Positions 26,377 through 35,077 of a stretch of DNA of 35,600 nucleotides are shown here, in pieces. The translations under genes were made by a program, and so were the position numbers. The stretch is taken from positions 1 to 35,600 of the forward strand of contig JAMCYH010000004.1 in NCBI GenBank assembly GCA_023474025.1, read 5' to 3'. The DNA is from Deltaproteobacteria bacterium (lineage in GTDB: Bacteria; Desulfobacterota; Desulfomonilia; Desulfomonilales; Desulfomonilaceae). The number at the start of each line of letters is the position of its first letter. The first letter of the stretch is position 1. The notes under the pieces are model-generated. The model saw nothing but the letters and a program-made list of their open reading frames with translations, did no database searches and was not told the origin of the DNA.

Positions 26377-26892
26377 ATGCCTATAGTGCTTTTAAGAGTT
26401 GATGATCGTTTTGTTCACGGCCAGATTTTACAGGGATGGCTGCCGTCGACCCGCGCCCAGGAACTTTACATAGCTAATGACAGCCTAGCCGAGGATGAAG
26501 TCCAAAAAATGATAATGGAATGCGCTATTCCTTACTCCGTAAAGATAGTGATAGACAACGTAGACACCATAGCGCGCTTGCTCAAGGAAGCAGACAATTC
26601 AGACGTCAGACGTATGGTGATAGTAGATACTCCTGTTGACGCTTTGAGGCTCGTTAAAGCTGGAGTAAAATTTGATCATCTAAACCTCGGCAACATGACA
26701 GCAAACGGAAAAGGGAAGCCCCTTTCTCGGTCTGTGGCGGTTGGAGAGGAATCGCTCGTCGCTCTCCGGGAAATACTTGACACAGGAATTGATATTAGCG
26801 TTCAGAGCGTCCCTTTTGAGAAACCGGTAAATTTCTGTGATTTGTGCAATTCTTCATCGTTTTGTCCGTCTCCCCAGGATGTCCTTATATAA
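26377..26892 (+). CDS. PTS mannose/fructose/sorbose-type EIIB component
   Basis: This 171-residue EIIB-Man family protein opens with the motif LLRVDDRFVHGQILQGW; H14 should be the phosphorylated histidine. It also has the FDHLNLGNM strand typical of the family. The C-terminus carries an unusual cysteine group, CDLC...C (154, 157, 163), after VPFEKPVNF. EIIB transfers phosphate from EIIA to sugar held by EIIC/EIID. No good ribosome site is visible upstream. EIIC starts 23 bases downstream. Confidence 0.92.
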   Translation: MPIVLLRVDDRFVHGQILQGWLPSTRAQELYIANDSLAEDEVQKMIMECAIPYSVKIVIDNVDTIARLLKEADNSDVRRMVIVDTPVDALRLVKAGVKFDHLNLGNMTANGKGKPLSRSVAVGEESLVALREILDTGIDISVQSVPFEKPVNFCDLCNSSSFCPSPQDVLI

Positions 26893-26915
26893 AGATCCGA
26901 AGGATTAGGGTATTG

Positions 26916-27605
26916 ATGTTTAAAGAGGCTTTTCTAGCTGGCCCTATTGGTAGCCTCCTCTGGTTGGATCGTTACCAGATCGGCCAGTTAATGATCTCAC
27001 GCCCTATTGTCGTCGGGTCCATTATTGGGGCTGTTCTCGGTGACATAGCTACAGGGTTGGCCGTCGGGGTTCTCTTTGAAGTTTTGTGGCTGAGACGACC
27101 GCCAATTGGCGGTTTCATCGCCCCTGATGTAACTTTCGCCTCAACGGTGTCAGCGTCTATAGCCGTAATCGTACGTAGTCAGCAACATTTTGATGTCCTC
27201 GCGTTAGCGCTGTTGAGCTTTATGCTGTGTATGCCATTAGCTTTTCTTGGAAGCAAGCTCGACCTCCTTGTGAGACTCTGCCTGGGTAAAATGGCAATTC
27301 CCTCTGCTGAAGCCATCGTTGAAAGGGATAGCCCCAAGGTGGCCCTGTTTTTTGCTTTATCCTTGATTACTGCTTTTTTAATCTGTTTTGTTACCCAGGT
27401 CCCTATCATAATCATAGGGGCTTTTGTTCTTAACAATTTTATCAAAATCTGGCCCCAAAGCCTTGTCGAAGGCCTCAAATTCGCTTACTTGGCCGTCCCT
27501 ACTCTCGGAGCTTTGGACATGTTGGCGGGTAATCTGGAAAGATCTTCCCTGACCTATTTTCTTATAGGTCTTGTGGCTACAATTTGTTGTTACCTCATTT
27601 TTTGA
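26916..27605 (+). CDS. PTS mannose/sorbose-type EIIC membrane component
   Basis: This strongly hydrophobic protein of about 229 residues has the EIIC-Man pattern: MISRPIVVGSIIGAVLGD, a helical core with GVLFEVLWLRRPPIGGFIAPD, and a final hydrophobic helix. ATG 26916 has AGGG 5 bases upstream, and the frame before it is not convincing. In this PTS family EIIC works with EIID to form the membrane channel. No EIID gene follows (the next gene is rimI), so transport may not operate unless EIID is elsewhere. Confidence 0.86.
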   Translation: MFKEAFLAGPIGSLLWLDRYQIGQLMISRPIVVGSIIGAVLGDIATGLAVGVLFEVLWLRRPPIGGFIAPDVTFASTVSASIAVIVRSQQHFDVLALALLSFMLCMPLAFLGSKLDLLVRLCLGKMAIPSAEAIVERDSPKVALFFALSLITAFLICFVTQVPIIIIGAFVLNNFIKIWPQSLVEGLKFAYLAVPTLGALDMLAGNLERSSLTYFLIGLVATICCYLIF

Positions 27606-27644
27606 TCAGGTTTCGTAAACCTTTTTAAAAGACATCAAACACTG

Positions 27645-28136
27645 ATGGACGATGAAACATCCCTTGATGCGGCTATAACATGGGAAGACCTTGTTACTGC
27701 CTTGCCTATGTCTTCAGAGGACCTGCCTGAAGCGATGGCAATAGAACGGACCACAATATATAGCCCATGGTCCGAATACATGTTCCAGACAGAAATCAAT
27801 CAAAAAAACCTCGGACTGATTACATTCAGGATAAAAGGCCAATTGGTAGGATATTTTTGTTTCTGGAAAGTGCTTGATGAGGCTCATTTACTAAATCTGA
27901 GCATACATGTTGATTTTCGGGGAAAAGGCCTGGGGACATTCCTAATGAAATACCTCGAACAGATCTGTATTAATATGGATATCAGTTCAATTTTACTGGA
28001 AGTAGCTAAAACAAATTATTCAGCTATTAATTTATATAATAAATGCGGATTTGTAAGAATAGGAATGAGAAATAAGTTTTATCCTGAGACAGGGGACGAC
28101 GCCATTGTAATGCGGAAAAGACTTAACAAATCGTGA
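27645..28136 (+). CDS. rimI: GNAT acetyltransferase, RimI-like
   Basis: This 163-residue GNAT protein has an N-terminal extension of about 20 residues before the RimI-like core. Marks are IYSPWSEYMFQTEI, VLDEAHLLNLSIHVDFRGKGLGTFLM (the acetyl-CoA loop RGKGLG), NYSAINLYNKCGFVRIGMRNKFY and the ETGDDAIVM ending. RimI acetylates the N-terminus of ribosomal protein S18. It starts 39 bases after EIIC and may be read with the PTS genes. A few family positions differ (EVAKTN for the usual EVRxSN), so another protein target is possible. Confidence 0.85.
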   Translation: MDDETSLDAAITWEDLVTALPMSSEDLPEAMAIERTTIYSPWSEYMFQTEINQKNLGLITFRIKGQLVGYFCFWKVLDEAHLLNLSIHVDFRGKGLGTFLMKYLEQICINMDISSILLEVAKTNYSAINLYNKCGFVRIGMRNKFYPETGDDAIVMRKRLNKS

Positions 28137-28141
28137 AGCTA

Positions 28142-28190
28142 AATAATTTATACATTATATGGAACAACATACTATAAATTATTATTTTTT
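28142..28190 (+). terminator. AT-rich inverted repeat with T-run after rimI
   Basis: AATAATTTATA (28142-28152) and TATAAATTATT (28173-28183) form a perfect 11-base stem with a 20-base loop, followed by ATTTTTT. The stem has only A-T pairs, so it is a weak candidate for the end of the hprK-rimI transcript. Confidence 0.35.
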
Positions 28191-28295
28191 AATTAATCAC
28201 ATTAATAAATCTTGATATTACAGATAATAATATGTATAAGCTCCGCTTTATGAGGTTTGAACGTATCAACCTACTGTCAAAGCGAGTGATTTGAT

Positions 28296-28547
28296 ATGAT
28301 AAAATTCTTTTGGATTATTTTTGGTGTCGCGTTCTATGTAGCTCTCCTATCATCCTGTTCGTCAGTACAGACTTCGGCCTTGCGGCCAGCTGGTTATGAA
28401 AACGAGAAAACCGGCTGGATCCAGAGAAACCTCCCCAGCCTCGAAAAATTGTCGAACATGATCCCACCCCCTACCGACGCCAGAAACAAATGGGACGAAA
28501 TGCAGAATAAGCAGAGAGGTAATAACCAGCCCGAAGAAAGGTTTTAA
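28296..28547 (+). CDS. Small predicted lipoprotein, unknown function
   Basis: This 83-residue protein has an N-terminal hydrophobic stretch ending in the lipobox LSSC (18-21), so it should be lipid-anchored after cleavage at C21. The mature part is about 63 residues, polar and rich in Asn, Gln, Pro and charged residues, with no cysteine beyond C21 and no domain I recognise. It stands alone between an AT-rich gap and convergent ubiE. The signal sequence makes it likely to be real despite its size. Confidence 0.65.
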   Translation: MIKFFWIIFGVAFYVALLSSCSSVQTSALRPAGYENEKTGWIQRNLPSLEKLSNMIPPPTDARNKWDEMQNKQRGNNQPEERF

Positions 28548-28625
28548 AACTCTTCACACTTATTGATTGTTAAGCACGCAGATCCTTCACCTGGCTGCAT
28601 TAGCCGAATATTTACAAAAGCCTGC

Positions 28626-29354
28626 TCAGGTTGCAATTCCCTCGTGGACATAGGTCAATCCAAATGTCAGGGGGAAAGCCTGAACTGACCTGAAACCACT
28701 GGATTCGAACAACTCACTTAACTGATCAGGTGTCAGGAAATCCTGGATTGATTCTGGCAGATAAGTATAAGCTTGCCTGTTGCCGGATATCAAGCCTCCC
28801 ACTAATGGGATTATATGGTTAAGATACCATTTGAAAAAACTCCTTAGACCAAGGTTTTTCGGGAAGGTCATTTCGAGTGTGATTACTTTACCACCGGGCT
28901 TCACAACCCTTTTCATTTCCTGCAAAGCTATCAATCTGTCCGGGATGTTTCTTAATCCAAAAGCAATGGTTACCACATCAAATTCGTGGGATTGAAACGG
29001 TAGTCGTGTCGCATCCGCAGCCACGTACTCGATACGTGAGGACAAACCTTTAGACCGGGTCTTTAATTGAGCCGGCCTCATCATTTTCACGACAAAGTCT
29101 GCCGCCGTGACCCGAGCTTGCGGCAATACACCGGCAATGGCGATGGCAAGGTCACCGGTGCCAGTGGCCAAATCCAGTACTTTCTCTGCATTAGCCGGTA
29201 TGCGTTTTACGACAAATCTCCGCCAAGCCACATCCCTTCGACCGGAGAGAATACGGTTGAGTAAATCGTAATTAGGTGAGATAGAGTTGAACATATCTTT
29301 CACCGCGGAAATCCGTTGTTCCGCGGTCCATTTTTTCAAAAGGCGTGATTCCAT
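28626..29354 (-). CDS. ubiE: Demethylmenaquinone/ubiquinone C-methyltransferase
   Basis: This 242-residue class I SAM methyltransferase has UbiE/MenG motifs: FNSISPNYDLLNRILSGRRD at the start, SAM motif DLATGTGDLAIAIA (61-74), DATRLPF, VTIAFGLRNIPDR and the PGGKVITLEMTFP strand. It methylates the quinone ring in the last steps of menaquinone (MenG) or ubiquinone synthesis. In an anaerobe menaquinone is the likely product. It is transcribed alone, convergent with the lipoprotein gene and divergent from glgP. Confidence 0.94.
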   Translation of the reverse strand: MESRLLKKWTAEQRISAVKDMFNSISPNYDLLNRILSGRRDVAWRRFVVKRIPANAEKVLDLATGTGDLAIAIAGVLPQARVTAADFVVKMMRPAQLKTRSKGLSSRIEYVAADATRLPFQSHEFDVVTIAFGLRNIPDRLIALQEMKRVVKPGGKVITLEMTFPKNLGLRSFFKWYLNHIIPLVGGLISGNRQAYTYLPESIQDFLTPDQLSELFESSGFRSVQAFPLTFGLTYVHEGIAT

Positions 29355-29468
29355 ATCATGGTCCGGTTCTCGAGGCTTTTATTCCAAGTTACAATTTTCA
29401 ATAATCGCATGATCGCCCCGGTAACTCAAGTCACCGTCGGACATCCGGTTTGAATGGCCCTAATCATC

Positions 29469-29496
29469 TTGACACATTGAAAGGCTTCCTGATAAG
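29469..29496 (+). promoter_or_regulatory. Possible sigma-70 promoter for glgP
   Basis: A perfect TTGACA (29469-29474) is followed after 16 bases by GATAAG (29491-29496, matching four of the six -10 bases), about 70 bases before the glgP start. Confidence 0.4.
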
Positions 29497-29568
29497 AACT
29501 TCGGAAGATTATCATCCTGGAATCCTCCTCTGAAGTCGTTTTCCCTGGATTTACAAGAGGTGAGACAC

Positions 29569-32130
29569 ATGAAACTCCGTCACCTGATCGTCAAACCCGA
29601 TCTGCCGGATGAACTTCAACCGCTACGAATCATAGGTATGAACATGTGGTTCACATGGAACCCGGAAGCGAGTCGTCTGTTTCAGGCTCTCGATCCTGAC
29701 CTCTGGGAGATATGTGGCCACAACCCGATAATGCTTTTGTCCCGGCTGAGCGAGTTCAGGATTCGGGAAATTCTGGAAGATAACATTCTAATAGACAGAA
29801 TTAGAGAGCTGGAAAGGCAGTTCGATAATTATGTGAGCAATATCGAGAATTATTCTTTTAACCTCGAAAGACCTATAGACTACCGTATAGCCTATTTCAG
29901 CATGGAATATGGAATCTCGGAATGCCTTCCAATCTACTCAGGCGGATTGGGCATATTGGCGGGTGATCATCTAAAAAGCGCCTCAAACCTCTGTTTCCCA
30001 TTAATCGGACTAGGCCTTCTATACCAAAAGGGCTATTTCAGACAATACCTTAATATCGATGGATGGCAACAGGAATCATATCCTGACAACGATTTTTATA
30101 ACATGCCAATTTCTCCGGTGGGAGACGGTTCCGGCGGACAGCTGTCATTCGACCTCGAACTCGACGGAGTATCTGTAAAGATACTTATATGGAAAGTGCA
30201 AGTCGGGCGCATCCCGTTGTATCTTCTGGATTCATCTCACCCATCGAACCCCGCTTCAAAAAGACTTATTACCGCTGAACTCTATGGCGGTGATCTGGAA
30301 ATGCGAATAATGCAGGAAATTGTTTTAGGCGTAGGGGGCGCGCGAGCTCTCCACCTTTTGGGCCTCTGGCCTTTTGTTTATCATCTGAATGAAGGCCATG
30401 CGGCGTTTGCTGCCCTGGAACGCATCCGCCAGACCATGATCACGTACAAGACATCATTCGAGATAGCCATGGAGGCCGTTACCGCTTCAACAGTCTTCAC
30501 TACCCATACACCTGTGCCGGCTGGAATAGATCTGTTTCCTCAGGATTTGATCTACAAATACTTTAGAAGATACATGGAATCCATGGGAATGACGGTTAAG
30601 GACCTATTGGACCTCGGATGCGCAAATCTGAATGACAAATCTTCTCCCTTTTCCATGGCCGTTCTAGCCCTCAGGCTTTCCCGGGGAGTAAACGCCGTAA
30701 GCAAGATCCACCATGACGTGTCAAAAAAAATGTGGGGCTATCTCTGGCCTCAGGTAGAACAAGATGACATTCCAATTGGTTACGTAACAAATGGAGTTCA
30801 CATACCGTCTTTCCATAACGAACGGATGTCCGACCTGTTCGACAGATATCTAGGCGAAGGGTGGATTGAAGAGCCTGACAATACTAAAATTTGGTCGAGA
30901 GTTTACAACATACCTCATGACCAGATCTGGACAGCTCATGAAACGCGTAGGGAGCGGCTGGTCAACTTTTGTCGAAGAAGACTAATGAAGCAGATGTCGG
31001 TGAGCGGTGGTTCGACTCTTGATCAAAAACGAGTCCGCGAATATCTGAATCCCGAAGCCCTCACGATAGGCTTTGCACGAAGGTTTGCCCCGTATAAGAG
31101 AGCCGATCTCGTCTTATCAGACCCTGACAGAATGCTCAGATTAATGTCGGATAAAAGACGACCGATCCAGTTCATATTTTCCGGCAAAGCTCATCCAAAA
31201 GACATGGCAGGAAAAGAAATCATTAAAAAAGTTGTCCACCAGTCAAGGTCCGAGGGCCTTCACAGAAATTTGGTCTTCATCGAGGACTACGACATTAATG
31301 TAGCCAGATACCTGTTACAGGGTTGCGACGTTTGGTTGAACACGCCAAAGAGACCGAAAGAAGCTTGCGGCACATCGGGGATGAAAGCTGCCGCTAATGG
31401 GGTGCTAAACCTCAGTATCCTCGACGGCTGGTGGCCTGAAGCGTTTGATGGAACGAATGGATGGGCAATAGGCTCGGATGAAGACTCTCCAGATTCTGAA
31501 GACCACGACAGACGTGACGCTGAACAAATATTTGACCTGCTGGAATATGAAATCATCCCACTCTTTTTCAACCGTGGTCCAGACGGGCTGCCTCATGCGT
31601 GGATCGAAAAGATGAAAAACAGCATGTCCAAAATCAGTGGGTATTTCAATTCGCACCGGATGATAGAACAATATATGGAAGAATATTACCTCCAGGCGGG
31701 CCTGGCCCATCAGATTCTTGGAGAAAACAAGCTGGTGAGGTCTGTAGAGCTTAGCGAATGGAAAAAGAAAGTCCGTTCGTTATGGAAAGACGTTAAAGTG
31801 GTTGACGTCTCCGCTCCTGCAGGCGAAAAAGTCTCTCTTGGGCAGACCCTTGAAGTGACTGCCTCTATTCAACTCGGTCAGTTACGTGACGAAGAAGTAA
31901 TAGTGGATCTCTGCCATGGAACAATCGGCCATGATGGAAATTCGGAGCGCCTTGTAGGTCGAAACGTTACACCTATGGTAAGTGAACAGCGGATCGCAGA
32001 CGGAGTGTGGCGTTTTAAAGGCTTGATTCACTGCGAGGAAACCGGAGTATACGCATATTATTTGCGAGTGCTCCCGTTTCACCCCTATCTGTTTAATCCA
32101 CTATCAATGAATCTGGTGGCATGGGGTTGA
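29569..32130 (+). CDS. glgP: Alpha-glucan (glycogen/maltodextrin) phosphorylase, GT35
   Basis: This 853-residue protein belongs to the short alpha-glucan phosphorylase group with an N-terminal DUF3417 domain (about 10-115; GMNMWFTWNPEASRLFQALD). The catalytic core has YFSMEYGISECLPIYSGGLG, TTHTPVPAGID, the FARRFAPYKRADL block and EACGTSGMKAAANGVLN, where K606 should hold pyridoxal phosphate. It releases glucose 1-phosphate from storage glucan in the cytoplasm. The ATG at 29569 is preferred over GTG 29560, since AAGAGGTG lies just before it. About 120 C-terminal residues form a beta-rich domain present in this subgroup. It converges on usp with an 8-base gap. Confidence 0.93.
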   Translation: MKLRHLIVKPDLPDELQPLRIIGMNMWFTWNPEASRLFQALDPDLWEICGHNPIMLLSRLSEFRIREILEDNILIDRIRELERQFDNYVSNIENYSFNLERPIDYRIAYFSMEYGISECLPIYSGGLGILAGDHLKSASNLCFPLIGLGLLYQKGYFRQYLNIDGWQQESYPDNDFYNMPISPVGDGSGGQLSFDLELDGVSVKILIWKVQVGRIPLYLLDSSHPSNPASKRLITAELYGGDLEMRIMQEIVLGVGGARALHLLGLWPFVYHLNEGHAAFAALERIRQTMITYKTSFEIAMEAVTASTVFTTHTPVPAGIDLFPQDLIYKYFRRYMESMGMTVKDLLDLGCANLNDKSSPFSMAVLALRLSRGVNAVSKIHHDVSKKMWGYLWPQVEQDDIPIGYVTNGVHIPSFHNERMSDLFDRYLGEGWIEEPDNTKIWSRVYNIPHDQIWTAHETRRERLVNFCRRRLMKQMSVSGGSTLDQKRVREYLNPEALTIGFARRFAPYKRADLVLSDPDRMLRLMSDKRRPIQFIFSGKAHPKDMAGKEIIKKVVHQSRSEGLHRNLVFIEDYDINVARYLLQGCDVWLNTPKRPKEACGTSGMKAAANGVLNLSILDGWWPEAFDGTNGWAIGSDEDSPDSEDHDRRDAEQIFDLLEYEIIPLFFNRGPDGLPHAWIEKMKNSMSKISGYFNSHRMIEQYMEEYYLQAGLAHQILGENKLVRSVELSEWKKKVRSLWKDVKVVDVSAPAGEKVSLGQTLEVTASIQLGQLRDEEVIVDLCHGTIGHDGNSERLVGRNVTPMVSEQRIADGVWRFKGLIHCEETGVYAYYLRVLPFHPYLFNPLSMNLVAWG

Positions 32131-32138
32131 TTTCACTT

Positions 32139-32531
32139 CTATTTCACGGTCACTACGGGACAGCGGGCATTCAGAATCACATATCTGGCGTTGGAACCAA
32201 AAACCATTTTACCGACTGGTGAAGTTTTCTTGAGTCCAACCACGATCTCCTCTACCTGGCGTTCCTGGGCAAACTCAACGAGATCTTCGCCGGGGGTAAA
32301 TCCGCGCACAAGGAGATGAGTTTCAACAGGAATCGTGTCAATGGAAAAAAATTGCTTCGTATATTCAAGCAATTTTTGCGCCTCTTCAATGTTACCAGGG
32401 GTCGTCTGCGAATCCTTTTTCATTGAATAAACCACAATAACAGCCGCGCCAAAAGCGAGAGCGTGTTTTTTTGCCAGATTCAAGGCGTTCTTGGCTGCAT
32501 TGGACCCATCATAACCTACTAGAATTTTCAT
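32139..32531 (-). CDS. Universal stress protein, UspA family
   Basis: This 130-residue single-domain Usp has the start MKILVGYDGSNAAKNAL and the C-terminal nucleotide-loop motif VGLKKTSPVGKMVFGSNARYV, a variant of the G2xG9xG(S/T) ATP-binding motif with lysine at the second glycine. GGAGG precedes the ATG. It lies 29 bases after livF on the same strand and is probably co-transcribed with the liv genes. Its role in stress or transport control is inferred only from the family and position. Confidence 0.9.
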   Translation of the reverse strand: MKILVGYDGSNAAKNALNLAKKHALAFGAAVIVVYSMKKDSQTTPGNIEEAQKLLEYTKQFFSIDTIPVETHLLVRGFTPGEDLVEFAQERQVEEIVVGLKKTSPVGKMVFGSNARYVILNARCPVVTVK

Positions 32532-32560
32532 GTGTCAACCTCCCGGCTGCGCCTTGAGTG

Positions 32561-33262
32561 TTAAAGTACAAGATAACGCTTTACAATATCCTCACTGGAC
32601 CAGATACCCTCCATGGTTCCACTATGAACAACTGTCCCTTTTTCAAGAATGTAGCCACGGTCACATACCTCTTTACAAAAACGTAAGTTCTGGTCCGCCA
32701 TTAAGATAGTAACCCCGTGTTTTTTTATATCCTGTATGGTTTCGAGCAACTTTCTCACAATTAACGGCGCAAGGCCCTCGGAGGGTTCATCAAGCAGAAC
32801 CAGGGTTGGATTCATCATGAGAGAGCGGGCAAGACTAAGCATTTTTTTTTCGCCGCCAGAAAAACTCGAACCTTTCTGCTTTCGCCTGTCAGCCAACAAA
32901 GGGAACAATGCCTCAACTCTTTCTGTTGTCCAATATCCTGACCGCTTGGATACCCGTCTGGCGATCTCCAGATTTTCTTCACATGTAAGATCAGGAAAAA
33001 TTCTCAAATCATCGGGAATATAACTGACTCCACGCTTTGCAATCGTATTTGGCGTCAATTTGCCAATTTCCTCCCCTTCGAACCGGATTGACCCGTTCGA
33101 TGGAGGAGTCAAGCCCATTATGGAACGCAGAGTTGTGGTCTTTCCCATACCATTTCGTCCCAACAACGCTACTGTCTCGCCCTGCCTAACTTCAAAAGAT
33201 ACACTTTGAAGCACATGAGCGCTACCGTAATATACGTCGATATCACTAACCTGCAGCACCAT
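32561..33262 (-). CDS. livF: Branched-chain amino-acid ABC transporter ATPase LivF
   Basis: This 233-residue ATPase has LivF marks: VYYGSAHVLQSVSFEV, Walker A GRNGMGKTT, signature FSGGEKKMLSLARSL, Walker B LVLLDEPSEGLAP and the tail VHSGTMEGIW. It pairs with LivG to power uptake of hydrophobic amino acids (or amides/urea in related systems). It overlaps the end of livG by 17 bases, showing coupled translation. Confidence 0.93.
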   Translation of the reverse strand: MVLQVSDIDVYYGSAHVLQSVSFEVRQGETVALLGRNGMGKTTTLRSIMGLTPPSNGSIRFEGEEIGKLTPNTIAKRGVSYIPDDLRIFPDLTCEENLEIARRVSKRSGYWTTERVEALFPLLADRRKQKGSSFSGGEKKMLSLARSLMMNPTLVLLDEPSEGLAPLIVRKLLETIQDIKKHGVTILMADQNLRFCKEVCDRGYILEKGTVVHSGTMEGIWSSEDIVKRYLVL

Positions 33263-34019
33263 GCCCGACCTCTTCCCCTAGATATACTTCACGGACCTGC
33301 GGATTCATTCTGATTTCCTCGGGAGACCCATCCCCAATGATTTGGCCCCTATGCAAAGCCATAACTCGTTCCGATAATGAAAAAACGATGTCCATATCGT
33401 GTTCAACAATCACAAAGGTAACTTCACCGGATTGTGAAAGGCGCCTTATGGTTTCCAGTATCCTGGTTCTCTCGACCGGATTCATACCTGCCGTAGGCTC
33501 ATCGAGAAAAAGGAGGCGAGGCTTCGTTGCTAGAGCTATGGCAACCTCTAGCAGACGTTGATCCCCATGTGAAAGAGATTGAGCGATCATATACGCCTGA
33601 TCGAGTAGCCCAACCTGATTGAGGACCTTTTCAACGTCTCCGTGGACGTCTCTCAGGCGGGCAACCGACCTGAAGATATTGCTCGTTTCACGTTTGAGAG
33701 CCAGCACGGGGATAGCGAGATTTTCAAACACCGTGAGATTCGCAAACACGTTTACGACTTGAAATGATCTCCCTAGTCCAAGTTTTACACGCTTGTAAAT
33801 CGGCTCACGCGTAACTTCACGTCCCTGAAACCAGATCTCCCCTGAATCCGCAGCCAACAATCCGGTCAATACGTTTATTAATGTGGATTTTCCCGCTCCG
33901 TTGGGGCCTATGATAGACGTAATGACCCCGCTATGAAGCGAGAAATTCAGGTCTTTGGCCGTAACTACTGTCCCGAACGCCTTGTTCAATAATCGAACAT
34001 CTAACAGACTCTCGCCCAT
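33246..34019 (-). CDS. livG: Branched-chain amino-acid ABC transporter ATPase LivG
   Basis: This 257-residue ATPase has Walker A GPNGAGKST, the LGRSFQVVNVFANLTVFENL Q-loop region, signature LSHGDQRLLEVAIAL, Walker B LLFLDEPTAGMNP and the C-terminal VMALHRGQIIGDGSPEEI block typical of LivG. It works with LivF on the cytoplasmic face of the LivH/LivM channel. A 101-base gap separates it from livM upstream, with no obvious gene or hairpin. Confidence 0.93.
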   Translation of the reverse strand: MGESLLDVRLLNKAFGTVVTAKDLNFSLHSGVITSIIGPNGAGKSTLINVLTGLLAADSGEIWFQGREVTREPIYKRVKLGLGRSFQVVNVFANLTVFENLAIPVLALKRETSNIFRSVARLRDVHGDVEKVLNQVGLLDQAYMIAQSLSHGDQRLLEVAIALATKPRLLFLDEPTAGMNPVERTRILETIRRLSQSGEVTFVIVEHDMDIVFSLSERVMALHRGQIIGDGSPEEIRMNPQVREVYLGEEVGHGAAG

Positions 34020-34120
34020 GTTATCCTTTCGTGCTCAGCGCAGTTGGACGTGTTTTGAAATTATTTTACGGTAATATGGCCGACCCCGACGCCGTAGCGC
34101 TTTTTACCTTTACCTGAATT

Positions 34121-35074
34121 TCACTGCCGAAAATATCGCCTGGAAGCCCCTGAAATCGATCCAACCACACCACCACGGAAGCCGAGTATGATTGCCAGTA
34201 ACAGTATCCCGAACCATAACATCCAGTTGTAGGTGAATCGCTGAAGGACCTCCCGCAGCGCGACAAAAATTATACTGCCCACAATCGGTCCCGAAAAAGT
34301 CTGTAACCCTCCGATGAGGCTTACGAGAACAGGCTCGGCCGAATGACTCCAGTGAGCGGAAAATGGAGCCACGTTGCTCTCCAACAGAGCCGACAATGCT
34401 CCGGCGAGACCTGCAAAAGCCCCTGATAACGTGAAGACCCCAAGGCGATACTTTTTTACCGATATACCGGCAAATTCAGTACGGATGTGGTTTTCTCGAA
34501 TACCAGCCAGCGCCAGTCCGAAAGGGGACAGGTAAATTCTATGGATAATGAAAACGCTTACCACGAATAGAGAGGCGACAAAAAAGTAAAACTGGTAGTC
34601 CTTTCTGATAGGAATATTCACAACACCTAACGAGATGGCTGCGCGTGAAATTCCGTAAAGACCATCGTCCCCGCCAGTGATGCTCCTCATGTTCCATATC
34701 AGAGCGAAGACCATCATTCCGAACGCGAGAGTAAGCATGGCAAAATATATTTCCGTATGTCTAACGCAGAAAAATCCTATGAACAACGCCAGGATCGCAG
34801 CAGCGGTTACACCGATAAAGATCCCCAAAAGTGGATGGACGCTTAGATGTATTGACGTTATAGCAAGGCCGTAAGCGCCGGTTGCAAAAAAGGCGGCATG
34901 GCCAAATGAAAGCAGGCCGGTTCGTCCCAGCAACAGATTGTATCCAAGAGCGAAAATTGAAAGGATCATGGTTCGTGTCGCCAGATACAGCGTAAAGGGA
35001 CCACCAACCAGACCAATGATGACCAGCGCCGCCAGGCAACCTAACACCAGGAGATATTTCGCGTAGTGGTTCAT
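34121..35074 (-). CDS. livM: Branched-chain amino-acid ABC transporter permease LivM
   Basis: This 317-residue polytopic membrane protein has about ten hydrophobic segments. LivM signatures are ALGYNLLLGRTGLLSFGHAAFFATGAYG near residues 42-69, FGLALAGIRENHIRTEFAGI and the late GGLQTFSGPIVGSIIF. It forms the inner-membrane channel with LivH. Its start lies 3 bases after the livH stop, so the two are translated together. Confidence 0.93.
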   Translation of the reverse strand: MNHYAKYLLVLGCLAALVIIGLVGGPFTLYLATRTMILSIFALGYNLLLGRTGLLSFGHAAFFATGAYGLAITSIHLSVHPLLGIFIGVTAAAILALFIGFFCVRHTEIYFAMLTLAFGMMVFALIWNMRSITGGDDGLYGISRAAISLGVVNIPIRKDYQFYFFVASLFVVSVFIIHRIYLSPFGLALAGIRENHIRTEFAGISVKKYRLGVFTLSGAFAGLAGALSALLESNVAPFSAHWSHSAEPVLVSLIGGLQTFSGPIVGSIIFVALREVLQRFTYNWMLWFGILLLAIILGFRGGVVGSISGASRRYFRQ

Positions 35075-35077
35075 AAA

